Shown here one piece after another: positions 11,131 to 21,230 of a stretch of 64,000 bases of DNA. The notes under the pieces are model-generated. The model was not told the DNA's origin. It ran no database searches and worked only from the letters and a program-made list of their open reading frames with translations. A program made the position numbers and the translations under genes. How positions within the stretch are numbered: position 1 is the stretch's first letter; every line of letters starts with the position of its first letter. Source of the DNA: Gnetum montanum (Eukaryota; Streptophyta; Gnetopsida; Gnetales; Gnetaceae). The stretch spans positions 5,148 through 69,147 of the forward strand of contig MNCI01028339.1 of NCBI GenBank assembly GCA_015680685.1, written 5' to 3'.

Positions 11131-12013
11131 TGCTAAGTGTTAGTCTACAATGTGAACCTTTTTTTTCGCATTGTTTTGATGCATGGCTATTTTTACATTG
11201 GTACTCTGGTTGTTTGCAGAGACACCAAGCCTTTCCTCCTCGTGGTTGAGCTTGTTGGGGTGCTAACATGGTTTGGCCCCATGGAGGCGAATGAACCTAC
11301 CCCGGACCTAACCATGGAACACAACGGGGTTTGGTTCAGAGAAGGTGCGTTTGAATTCCTATCATTTATACTGGACAACTTTGAAGTAGTTATCTGGTTG
11401 CACCTGAATGAATTGGTAGCGCAGAGCATAGTTGAGGCAATGCTGCCAGGAGCCACAGAGGGTGTCGTTGTCTTCATGGAAGACATCGATGAGGGGCAGC
11501 TTACGAATGAGGATGGTTCTTCCCGCGGGCCTAGGTCCACATGCCTGTTAGCGCGTGTGTGGGCCCGATTACCATGAGGGCAGGACTACCTTGAAAACAC
11601 CCTATTCTTAGCCGTGCGTGCACATACATTGTTCTAGAACCCTCCTGGCACAGTATACCGAGTGGGCAGGTAGGACCATTCAAGTTTACTGCTTCTTTTC
11701 ATCTTTTGGCATTTGCCTCAGTTTTAACATCTGCTTGTTTGTAGGCCTAAAGTTAATGCAGACGGAATATGTGTCAAAGATGATGGGCTTGCCTTAACTT
11801 GTACTGCTCTAGAGGCATTTATGGTGGGTCCCATCCTTCGTAAAGTTGTATTAGGTCTAATGAAGGGGGATATTGTCTATTTTCACCAACAATTCTCTAG
11901 AGCGTTGGCATTGTGTCAAACTCGTGGATGGCTGGATAAAGATTGGTCGGACCAGGGGCTAGTTTTCCCTCATAACTCTGGTGCAGGTAGCACATCCAAG
12001 TCTACTACGGGAG
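10292..12013 (+). pseudogene. antisense gene exons 1-3 (N-terminal part)
   Basis: Exon 1 starts at MGKGKEVEG and has three TAG codons in 43. Exon 2 (11220-11669) encodes a hydrophobic-rich stretch beginning DTKPFLLVVELVGVL and containing NGVWFREGAFEFLSFIL; one TGA at 11575 and one TAG near 11635 break it. Exon 3 (11745-12013) is clean, with LEAFMVGPILRK and FSRALALCQTRGWLDKDW. The exon 1-2 junction completes an AGA codon, exon 2-3 an AGG codon, and exon 3-4 a GTT codon; three matching phases in a row are unlikely by chance. No family is recognised for this part. Confidence 0.65.
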
Positions 12014-12094
12014 GTAAATGATAATGTATTTTGGATGTGCTAACGTGTTTTAATTGCCGAGAGTTATACTGATATGAAAATATTACGCTTGCAG

Positions 12095-13134
12095 TTGATG
12101 CACCTCCTGGTGGGGATCCTATCGCAACGGGGCGAACTAAGACAACACTGTCAATGAAGTTCGGGGATGTTACTAAGGTCCAAAAATGGTTACGCAACCA
12201 TGCTTCGCCATCTATTGTTCACTGCTTGGATAATGCCGGCCTTATGGAGCTCTTCATGACCCCAAGTCCTGATGTATCAATAGGGGAAATGATTGGGATC
12301 GTGGATTCTTTTAATGAGTCTGTCTCCTACTATAGCACCCGGATTAAGGGTGTTAAGGTAGTTTTCCATCTGTCGCCAGAATTATTTTCAAATTTATTTG
12401 GGGTACCAGCAGATGGCATAAATGTAGTTTTAGACAGAGCTCATAAAGAGCTTCATACGGTGCACGAGTTGGAGGACTGGTTGGGTCTGGCCAAGGATGC
12501 CAAGGGGTTCCCGATGCAGGGGAAAGCTAAGGTGGAGGAGGTAAATGAATTGTATCCCCTGTTTAGGGTGTGAGTGTTTCCCAAGATCCTTTCTTAGGTG
12601 TGGAGCCTTGGGGTTGAGGCTATGTGCGTTATGCGAACTATTCTGGAAACTGGCATGCACTATAACTGGACTGAATTTCTGTTGTCGGGCATGCACAAGG
12701 AGATAGTGCGATTGCGCTCAAATGTTGAGGCGCAATCCCACTTCACCTTTGCATTCTTCACTAGTTACCTTCGTTGCTTCGCCGAGTTTTTGGTAGTCCG
12801 TGCGGGTAACAAGTTTGTTCTATGGGATCGGGGTCAACTATCTCGCCCGTGGATCAATCACTTGTTCGAGACAGCCAAGTCCCAGGATGCGCTTGAAGGC
12901 ATCGACGAGTCCATGTCTATTACGACTGGGGGATCATCGAGTACCTCCATTCATACTTGTGATAGTCTGGGGCTGGAGCCAGATAATGTGCCCCTCACTG
13001 CAAGAAGGGCTGAGTGAGTTATCAAAGAAACAGTGGGCCAGGCCAAAAAAAATTGAAGAAACACAAATGCCCAACTAAGGAAGCTTCTAATGTGAGGGAG
13101 CCACGAGTAAAGCGCATAAGATTCAAGATGCTCG
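12095..13134 (+). pseudogene. antisense gene exon 4 (central domain)
   Basis: One frame from 12095 to about 13012 is interrupted only by TGA at 12571 and TAG at 12595. It contains KFGDVTKVQKWLRNHA, an IVDSFNESVSYYSTRIKG stretch followed by VVFHLSPELFSNLFGVPADG, and later HYNWTEFLLSGMHKEI and FVLWDRGQLSRPWI. The pattern 'short beta strand, then serine-proline-helix ending in LFGVP' is like the domain called putative plant transposon protein in annotation of plant repeats; this is a resemblance only. Near 13030 an A-run causes a frameshift, after which a lysine/arginine-rich tail KKHKCPTK...REPRVKRIRFK follows, compatible with a nuclear localisation signal. Confidence 0.6.
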
Positions 13135-13235
13135 GTATGTAGACTTCGCCAGCTTATTGTTTTATCATTTTCGTCTTGTTCATAATTCTTTCTTGAATCG
13201 CTTACATGTCATTGACATCTTTGGCTTGGTTTGAG

Positions 13236-14817
13236 AAGTGAGAAAGCAGGCGCTAGAAACCATTACAGAGGAGGAGGAGACCAACACAGAGCGGAACAAT
13301 GAAGAGGAAAATGTGGATAAGGATTAGGGAGGAGAAACGGAGGAATTAAAGGAGAACACCATGGAAACTGAGCCGTTGGATGACTAGGGTGATGTCGAAC
13401 AAATGTTCCATAGCTTTTTTCAGGGAGATCTAGATTTAGGCGATCCCCCAGAAGGTGACGAGGAGCGTGGTATGTTTTCTTTTTATCTTATCTCAACTTT
13501 CCCTATTAGTTGTCATTTCTACGGTATTTTATTTTCATATTTTCATTTTTCTCAAACGAAGGGAGCAAAGCTAGGACGGTGCACTTAGATGTGCCCATGA
13601 AGACAGTTCCTCCTGAGAGGACCGCTGAAGTTAGTTCCCACACCCATGAGCCATTTACTTGGACGGAAATGCCAAGTAAGGTGGATTTTATGGCTGGGAT
13701 GGTGGAAGAGGTTGTCGAACGAATTCAGGAGGCCCACCCCGAAATAGGTATAATGTTTTTAAATGGTTTTTCATTTTAGAGTATCACGCCCTGTGTCTGT
13801 TGTCTTAACGTTTGATCTCTTCGTACGCATAAGTGCTAAGTTGAGGTGGGATCCCTCCGAGGTGATTAGCATCGACAGTTTGCCTACACTACCTCCAAAA
13901 GTGGAATAGGTACCAAGGCTAGTTTACAATGAGGTGGTGGAAAGCCTTGTCCATAACGGCAAGTCGGTGTGGACCTGCAGGCGATCCATCGAACAACTAT
14001 GGTTGCAGATCCAGACAAAGGAGAAGGAAGTCTCTGAGTTATTAGCCGAACGCGACGATCTCAAAGCTCTTTATGAATTCGCTTTAGTCTAATTAGAAGG
14101 TGATAGTTCTTGGCGAACGTCCGAGATTACGTACAATAGATATTAGAACTTGTTAAATCGCCATGTGTCACTAACTCGAAGGTTCGCGGAACGTAAAGCC
14201 CAGATAGACCTATTGAATCTGAAGTGCCAAGATTGGAAGGCATTTGCCTCCAAGGTGTGTAAGTGGGGTCAAGATGAGAAGAATCATAAGCACCACTATA
14301 AGAAATCATTGAAAGAAGTTTCTATAGAGAAACAACAACTTGAGATGTTCGTAGAGGGTTTGGGCTTACGTTCTGCGTTCGATACTTTTGCGGAGAAAAC
14401 CATACTTGAGATGGAATCTCCTAAGAGGGTTATTACCACCACTTCTGGGGAAGTTACTGTGGGTGAATTTCCTCTGAAATGTCCAGTTTGATCGGCTGTT
14501 GACAAGGGAAAGGCCTTGGCAAACGTCGACCTAGGCCTTGGTGAGACAGATTGGGCTAGTGTTTCGGAGGAGGAAATCCTTCGTCGATTGGAGTTTGGTT
14601 TGGGGAGATCTCCTATGGTAAGTATTTTGTCATTGTGAAATTGATTTGCTAAAGAATGTTTGAAATTTTGATGCTCTCTTATTCTTATATTGGTTGTCTC
14701 ATTTTGTATTTTCAGGATGAAGGTGGTGAAGATGCTCAAGAGGCTGGCCCCAGCGGAGCAGGGGCCCCTGACGCCTGTGGCTCAAAAGGGGATGATCCTC
14801 CCATCCTAGATGCTTAG
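13236..14817 (+). pseudogene. antisense gene exons 5-8 (acidic region and coiled coil)
   Basis: Exon 5 is very acidic (EEEETNTE, NNEEENVD, PPEGDEER) with two TAG stops. Exon 6 (13562-13747) holds PFTWTEMPSKVDFM and ends in a GMVEEVVERIQEAHPE helix. Exon 7 encodes long heptad-like helices (LWLQIQTKEKEVSELLAERD, FAERKAQIDLLNLKCQDW, KSLKEVSIEKQQLEMF) and SVSEEEILRRLEFGLGRS. It has four stops, at TAG, TAA, TAG and TGA. Exon 8 is a short Gly/Pro/acidic tail ending at TAG 14815-14817. An acidic region next to a coiled coil suits a dimeric regulatory or structural protein; this is inference. Confidence 0.6.
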
Positions 14818-15089
14818 TTTTTTTTTAGTTTTATTTTTAGATTTGCCTTTGGGACTATGCTGACTCAAATTGATACGGAAATTATAAATTGAAGACTTTG
14901 AGATGAACGGAAACCATTGACACTTATAATTGTATAGCATTGTATGTATAAATGTTTTTTGTTGATTTTAAGTTTGATTGCACACACGACATGACAATGT
15001 AAAATATTTTGGTTTATTTTTTCATTTGTTCTAAGTGTAATATGCGGATGTAATTATAAGAGGAGAAACGACGCACAAGTGTGTGATCT
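14818..15089. other. 3' flank of the antisense gene
   Basis: AT-rich stretch with no open frame. No clear AATAAA signal is seen on the plus strand (TATAAATG near 14947 is the nearest), so the transcript end is undetermined. Confidence 0.4.
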
Positions 15090-15350
15090 AGTTTAAGGCC
15101 ATTTCGGGCCTCCATGCGTAGTTTAAGGCCATTTCTGGCCCCATTGTAAACAAGTAACATTTCGGATAATGCGGATGGGTTTCTTGGTTAACCAACCATT
15201 GCTGATCGTGGCTAGTTTTATGTCATTGCGGACATGATAGTTTAATGTCTTTCCGGACAAGGAGCGTAGTTTAATGTTTTTTTTTTGATTTGTTGTAGTT
15301 TAACGTCATTTCGGACATGCTATAGTTTAATGTCATTTCGGACTGGTTGA
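15090..15350. repeat. stem-loop repeat cluster 3
   Basis: Seven units start AGTTTAA or AGTTTTA. Stems include AGGCC/GGCCT with loop ATTTCG (near 15098), GGCC/GGCC with loop ATTTCT (near 15128), ATGTC/GACAT with loop ATTGCG (near 15220), TGTC/GGACA (near 15247) and GTC/GAC with loop ATTTCG (near 15310 and 15332). Loop length is mostly six bases. Confidence 0.8.
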
Positions 15351-15357
15351 GATTGTA

Positions 15358-16620
15358 TTATTTTAGGAATTTTTTAATTTTTTTCTTTTTAATGTTAGGC
15401 AATGTGTCAATGGGTATGATTCTATATTCAGCGTCCCCTTCGCCGATTACGTTAAACGGTAATTCAGCCCATGGGACATCTAATGGAATGGCTTCTGCAT
15501 CATTGTTTTTAGATGTCTCAGTATCTGTGGTGAGTTCTGTGTTCGTTTCTAATTGAGAAGGTGCTAATTGAGAAGGTGTATGTACGGTGTCAGGTGTAGG
15601 TGTTTCTGTTTTAGGTGGATTTGGATTACTGCTTACTGGTTGTTTTTTGTTTATGTCGTTTCGGCTAGGCTTTTCGATTTCGACCTCTGAGCCTTGGTCC
15701 ATGTCCATGTGTGATGAAACAATAGGTGTAGATGTTTTCCCGTGTATGATGATTTCACCACCCTCATAAGGTAGATGAATTTCTTGATGTATAGGGGAGG
15801 AGACCGCTTTCAGTTGGGCCAACCACGGTCTTCCTAATATTAGGTTGAATCCTGGCATTTCATCGACCACCACAAAGTCGGCAGATGTGGGAAACTGGTC
15901 CCCCACTATGAATTATAAGGTTATTATGCCTTTGACCATCACGCGCAACCTGCTAAATGATTTTAGACATGTAGTTGCAGTCAGCTTGATTAACTCTGTT
16001 AGCCCTAGTTGTTCAACGATGGGGTATGGTACCACATTCGTAGCAGCTCCATTGTCTACGTGGACCCTGTGTATCTTGAACTGATTTATGCATATCATTA
16101 TGAACATGGGGGCTATTGTCACTTCCCCTGCTTCCTTATCCATTTTAATGTTATCGTTGTGGAAGCTTAGTGGTTTGGACGTTGACCCTTGGGGCGAGGA
16201 CATTACCGCATGAATGGATGGTTCGTTTGGGGGCAAGTTCTCCCTTACTGGGATGGATGTTAGCATGCATACCAAAGCTTCATGATGTATTTGAGATGTA
16301 AGAATCAAGTCATACAAGCTTAGTGACGTGTTCTTTTTCTTGAGTGCTTGTGTGACTTGTGTCAAAGCTATTGCCAAGTCTCTACTTTTGGACGTGTTCG
16401 CATCAGTGGTGACTGGGTCCATTGGGCCCAATAGTTTTATTTCATGTTTTGTTGGTTTATCGTTTTTGCTCGGGGCTGTTGTCTTAGGCGTATCATGTTT
16501 GTTAGATGGTTCACCTTCATGTCCTACGTTTGGTTGACTGTTAGGCGGTGTCATGGGTATGGCGTTAAGTGGAGTGGGTTTAGCTGGCCCTATGGCTAAC
16601 CGTTGATGCTCCTTCTTCAA
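15358..16620 (-). pseudogene. B1 aspartic protease region (end of gag-pro frame)
   Basis: Retroviral-type aspartic protease that would process the polyprotein. The active site reads HVDNGAATNVVP near 16055, so Asp-Asn-Gly in place of the usual Asp-Ser/Thr-Gly, followed after about 60 residues by FNLILGRPWLAQL near 15840, the conserved Ile-Leu-Gly turn. Upstream is TSLSLYDLILTSQIHHEALV, which is shared with B2. One stop near 15912 breaks the frame. The frame ends at KKKKIKKFLK and a TAA at 15355-15357. It is the same reading frame as the gag segments upstream, so gag and protease were one frame. The sense continuation to reverse transcriptase lies 5.7 kb away. Confidence 0.85.
15409..15429. 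repeat. direct repeat at the left-hand (sense) edge of the protease-RT insert
   Basis: Partner of 9689-9709 with 19 of 21 bases identical. Here it encodes the YRIIPID segment of the protease frame; the partner encodes HRMIPIS in one frame. Confidence 0.7.
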
Positions 16621-17235
16621 GCGTTCATGTGTAAGCCTATCCGCTAAGCGTTCTCATGTGTGGCATGGAGGTGGAGCTGGTCTTGGAGCTTCGGGTTACC
16701 CGGGGATCCATACCACATACGGAGGCAAGCGGGGTTGGGGTTGGATAGTCAGATGTGATTGAGCAGAGGATTGGCCAGGCATCCTAATGACGTAGGGGCT
16801 AGGTCTGCCTTGCGTTTGTGAGGTGGAGGCTTGGACTACTACTGTTGTAACTGTGGGTGGCACTTGGACTACGAAAGGGGCAGGTCGAGTAGGAGGGGTT
16901 GAGAGACTCGGGGTAGTGACAGTGGGAGGTACATGTACTACATATGGTTTTTGCAGGGCGGGTGATAGTTGAGGAACGGACGCGGATGGAGTGGGAGGAA
17001 CATGGACTACAAAGGGTTTGTTAGGTGTTTGTTGTTTATATTCAGGGTAGACGGTGTTAATGTCAGGTTTCTCGGGTTCATCATCAAGGTAGATTGTATT
17101 GATAACATACGACGCCTCCTTGGTGTTCAAAGGATCTTTATACACCCCCATAGCCTGGTTCTGTGGTTGGACCGGGTTGGCCTCATCAAAGGTGATTTGG
17201 CCTTCGTCGATCATTCACTATATGTCCTGCTTCAG
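16621..17235 (-). pseudogene. B1 proline-rich linker between gag and protease
   Basis: In the gag frame, a linker carries at least five copies of a P-[FY]-V-[VI]-x-[VIM]-P unit (PFVVHVPP, PYVVHVPP, PFVVQVPP, PYVIRMPG, PYVVWIPG) separated by Ser/Thr/Pro/Gln-rich spacers. A related stretch is found in B2 (60660-60790). The function is unknown. The regular unit suggests a binding or spacer module that is conserved in the family. Confidence 0.7.
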
Positions 17236-19414
17236 TGTGAAACAGTAATCCATGCCATGCTCGTTGCGTTGGTGATAATCGCAAAAGCGATCCATTCTAA
17301 AACCTTTGGGCACTAGAGGCTCATCCGGGGTTGCTAAGCTTGGGTTTTGAACGAGTTGACAGAACCGATCATGTCTCTGGATGGCCGCAGGGGATAACTA
17401 TTTGTGTTTCATTAACCCAGCCTTTAGGAGTTGATCGAAGAGCTGGGATGGCTTCATAGGCAACGACGTATATTGAGAGGGTTCTTTCCTCTCAAAATTT
17501 CTTGTATGGCTTTGTGCTGGGTTCTGTGATGATGATGATTCTGACGTGGTCGTGGGAGTAGGTTTAGTATAGTTAGTAGGTGCTGTTGGCAGTTTGTTTG
17601 GTTGTTGCGTTTCTGCGATTGCTGCTATAGTTGCCTTAGCCTTCTCTTTATCCCTTTTACTGTGTTGATTTTTGAAGGCTAAGTATGCAGGGTCATGGCT
17701 GTTTTGAGCCGTCTCTTCTATGTTTTTGATTTGTACAAAGGCTTGGTTAAGATTACACGTATTAATATAGTATAATTTGGACTTGAAGAAGTCATTAATG
17801 ACCCTCTTTAGAATTGTAAGCAGATATGTCTGGGGAATCGGCTCGTGTAACTCATTGAGAGTGACACTCCACCTCTGAATGAATTTTTGTACAGGTTCAA
17901 GCAGTGCTTTTTTGACCCGTATGAGGCTGTCCAATGTCGCCTTAGGTTTCAAGTTATATTTGAACCTGGTCACAAACTAATGTAACAACTCCTCCAAGGA
18001 AAATATAAAATTCCTCGATAGGTCCCGGTACCAATCGAGTGCTCTCCCTGTGAGAGACATAGGGAATACTCGTAAAATGGCATGGGGCCATGCCTGGAGC
18101 AATGCGCATTCTAACCTAAAAGTTATTAAGTGAGCATTGGGGTCTATTTCCCCATCATATTTAGTTAGTGTTGGCAACAAAATGCCTTTGGGCAAGGTTA
18201 GAGGTGGGACGGAGGGGCTGATGGGGTCATCGTGGTAGAAGTCCACTACCTTCAACTCTCCGTCGGCAGCCATTTTGAGGCGCTTTATCTCGTTAGTAAG
18301 TTCTTGCATTAATTTTTTGGAATCTACCTAGTCTTGGGCACTCGGTGACATGGCAGCTTGAGGTTGTGGTATATTGTACAGGTTAGAGTGTTGGATGGTG
18401 GGTTGAAAAGCTGATAGCTATGCGGTCGGCGGTTGTGCTTGCGGGATGTTTATAGTGTGGGGCAGGAGGGACAACACATTATAGGCAGGAGGTTGTTGTT
18501 GCTGCGGTTGTGGCTGTACTGGGGGAATGTTAGCTGGTGGAATCATATGGGGTGGCACATGGTGATGAGAAGGTTGATGTGATGGCACACCCATCGCTGC
18601 CCATTGCCCAGCTATATTTTATGCAGGAACCCCCTGTTGGGTTACAACGGTGGAAGGGGCCCCATGCACTTGGATGTGGGGGATGTAGTGGGCGGACGTG
18701 GATGCTGGTATAACATGTGGCATCCCTATCATTTGAGGTGCGAAGGCTTCTCCCATGTTATTGTGTGGGGGTGGTGGTTGCGAAGATGGGCCGACTGCTG
18801 CGGCGGGAATGATAGCGAGAGGGAGTGTGCTGAATTGCAGGTCAGTTACTGGAGGAACATGAACTAGTGCGGATGTTTCTGGTGGAGGCGCTTGCACCTA
18901 GCTGAACCTGAGGGGTTGGAGGGGCATGCCTTCCATTGTGCCTGGATGAAACATGGGGTTGATATGGGTTTGTGGACTGAGGGTGTGATAGGAGTCTTCG
19001 TGTTCGGATTGGGCAGTGAACTCGTCCTCCTCTTTCGGTTGGAAATCCACTGTGGGGGTGATCCAACGACTGGCTCCTTTGCAAGAGGAGTCGTGTGACA
19101 AGCTCTAAGTACTGTTCTAGAATAGGGATTATATCGTATGGGGAAGGGATGAACTCATGTCCCCCCCTTTAGAAGAGTTCGTACTGCCTCTTTCCCTCCA
19201 TTTCAGCTCGATCTACTGCCAGACCAGCTTGTATCTTCACACATATGAAGTTGTACTGGTCTTGGGTTATAATGTTAGAGGTTGGGTCCCTCCCTTACGA
19301 CCTTAGGGATCGGCGGGGCCCCGCTGTGGGTTGCACCGCAGGCTGTTGGACGACCATGGTGCCCATGATGTCGGTGACTTGAGCGGTTACAGCGGTGGTG
19401 TTTATGGGGTTCAT
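17236..19414 (-). pseudogene. B1 gag (capsid/nucleocapsid)
   Basis: Structural protein that would form the particle. A start Met-Asn-Pro-Ile-Asn is proposed at 19414. After one frameshift near 19090 the frame is constant to the protease, with a stop at about each 300-500 bases. A Pro/Gln-rich N-terminal half (18360-18900) precedes LTLPKGILLPTLTKYDGE (about 18212) and the gag core ALLQAWPHAILRVFPMSL, LDWYRDLSRNF and FVTRFKYNLKPKATLDSL. A knuckle of the CX2HX4HX4C kind, CDYHQRNEHGMDYC, lies near 17245-17285, as is usual in Tat gag. B2 has the same core on the other strand at 34807-35121. Confidence 0.85.
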
Positions 19415-19469
19415 GATGACTTGTTGAGGGTATGACACGGGGGTAGAGGTGCAAAATAGTGTACTTAGT

Positions 19470-20110
19470 ACAGCGTAAACTTAGGTGGTAACGTGCAGCA
19501 TATACGCTTCAACGTCCAGCGTATAGCGTCAGCGTAGATAGCATATAGGGATGGAGCGTATAAGGTCAGCATAGACAAGCCTACAACGTAAGGAGTGCAG
19601 CATATATGCTAGACAACGTATATAGCGTCATGATTACAACATATGAAGTGTGGTATAAATGAACAGCAGCGTAAATGAGTTTGCAGCGTAAACAAAATCT
19701 CAGAGAAAGTATGCAGCGTAGACAAATCTACGACGTGAAAAGCACAGCGTAAATGGACGGCAACGTAGACAAGTCTACAGTGTAAAAATGTGCAGCGTGA
19801 ACTTTGCGGTGGTGTATGTCAGGAGCATAAACAGGGTTTTATATGTGGCATAAATCGTGCAGCGTATATGTTGTAGCATAGACACTGGGAGTTCTGTGGA
19901 CAGAGTCTGCGTAAGGTTGATAGCGTAGACACTGGAAGACTTGCAAAGGATGAGTTTCGAACAGGGCAGCGTACATGCTAATCAGTGTAGGCACTGGGCG
20001 GTTCACAGATGAGGTTTAGATTACATAGCGTAAATGCAGGGAGGGTTTCAGAGTGAATTAGCGTATGGTCGACGGCGTAAACACTTAGCAGCGTAAACGC
20101 TGGGAAGCTT
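19470..20110. repeat. palindrome array in the B1 leader
   Basis: Between primer site and gag, CAGCGTAAAC, CAGCGTAGAC and CAGCGTATATGC units recur every 15-35 bases, with the complementary GCTG ends. The repeated core is the same as in U3 and in the antisense gene, but half-sites are more frequent than full palindromes. Confidence 0.85.
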
Positions 20111-20133
20111 GCAAGCAAGGTTTTAGGTGGAGG

Positions 20134-20152
20134 CCCTCCTTCTAGCGCCAAT
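20134..20152 (-). other. B1 primer binding site
   Basis: In element sense the sequence TTGGCGCTAGAAGGAGGG lies three bases after the LTR end. TGGCGC at this place is typical for pairing with a tRNA CCA end. B2 has TGGTGCTAGAAAGAGGACC at the same place. The tRNA species was not determined. Confidence 0.78.
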
Positions 20153-20738
20153 TTCTGTACCACCTGAAATCATCGGCCTCCAGCTGGAAGGAAATAGAGA
20201 CCGTGGGATTGCAGGATGCGCACAGAAGACCCTACCTTCGCCTGAGGGCGAGCTGGAATGAATGAAGGTAGAGCACCTTGGGTGGTCCGCACGCGGATTA
20301 GACAAGGATTTCCCCGAACGTACACCGAAGTGCTATACGCTGGGTTATATGTAAATGGTGTAGTGGGCGTAAACAGAGCGTAAACAGTGCAACCAATGCA
20401 AACAGAGCATAAACGTAAACAGGTGTAAACAGAGTACATATAACAATTAATGAAAACTATAAACGATTATGGGAAGAAAATGTAACAATGGCATTACAGA
20501 ATGAAAGTACAATGCACTGGTCAAATGCAGTTGTGAATGAACACAAGGCGGACGAAAGCCCCGATGGGTGCAGGGATGATTGTGGCTGGTTCGCACTGTA
20601 AGCATAGCATAGAGGCTATTTTCTTAGTGTACAGAGTTGCCCAACGTAAAAGGTTTTCTGCTCTAGTCCTCAGCGTCTCTATTCTCTGGTGTTCTCTGGG
20701 AATTTTTCCAACCATCTGGATTTCATCAAAGTTTGGGG

Positions 20739-20745
20739 TTTTATA
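20739..20745 (-). promoter_or_regulatory. TATA box of the B1 5' LTR
   Basis: TATAAAA on the minus strand, in the same context (CAAAC beyond the CCCC) as in the left LTR. It lies about 95 bases on the R-U5 side of the palindrome array. Confidence 0.6.
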
Positions 20746-20837
20746 CAAGTTTTGACGGTAGAATCGGGTGGGGCGACACGTGGCGCATTGACCGGGTGCA
20801 AGGGCGTAAAATTTACAAGCATACAATATGTTACATT

Positions 20838-21230
20838 TGCTGGGCGTATACGCTGGAGGGGCTGGGTGTATGCGAAATTGGGCGTAGATGTCGTGGACGC
20901 TGGCGTATATGCTGAGGCGTATACGCTGATGTGTTGGGCATATACCTGGGACGTATACATTGAGGGTTGTTTTCTTGAGCCAAATCTTGCTCTGTAGTGT
21001 TGTTTTCATGTTATCTTTGGAGGTTTCCTATCAGACATCTGCATCTGTTGTACTTGCTAAGCGTACATGTGAGGCGTGTACACCAGTCGTCTACGCTGGG
21101 CATCTATGCGGGGCGTATACACTGGGCGTATATGCTGTGACTTTGAGCATACACACTGGGCGTATATGCTAAGAATTTGAGCGTATACGCTGGGAATGTA
21201 CACTTGGGCGTATATGCTGGAACTGCATAC
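20838..21230. repeat. array of GCGTATACGC palindromes in U3 of the right LTR
   Basis: Same units as at 4183-4620, but about 65 bases shorter in the first half and with different unit order near 21100-21200. Confidence 0.88.

Larger units (their letters stand above)
10292..14817 (+). pseudogene. antisense eight-exon gene inside B1 (decayed), unknown product
   Basis: A gene opposite in strand to its host element. Inferred exons: 10292-10422, 11220-11669, 11745-12013, 12095-13134, about 13236-13469, 13562-13747, about 13843-14617 and 14716-14817. Introns begin GT and end AG (for example CAG|GTAGGC, GAG|GTAAAT, ATG|GTAAGT; TTTGCAG, TTTGTAG, CTTGCAG, TTTTCAG), and reading phase is kept across introns 1, 2, 3, 5 and 7. 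Intron 4 and 6 acceptors are uncertain. About 13 in-frame stops and one or two indels show decay. The central exon weakly resembles the 'putative plant transposon protein' type; the end is acidic then coiled coil. Antisense frames are known in some Tat elements (Grande, Retand), usually after pol, not here. Confidence 0.72.

Noticed and set aside
11193-11540. Minus-strand frame of 115 codons in the antisense-gene region
   Set aside because: It is the shadow of exon 2; the plus-strand frame has splice sites in matching phase and continues into other exons.
14940-14950. Poly(A) signal of the antisense gene (TATAAATG)
   Set aside because: A poor match to AATAAA in an AT-rich stretch; not supported enough to annotate.
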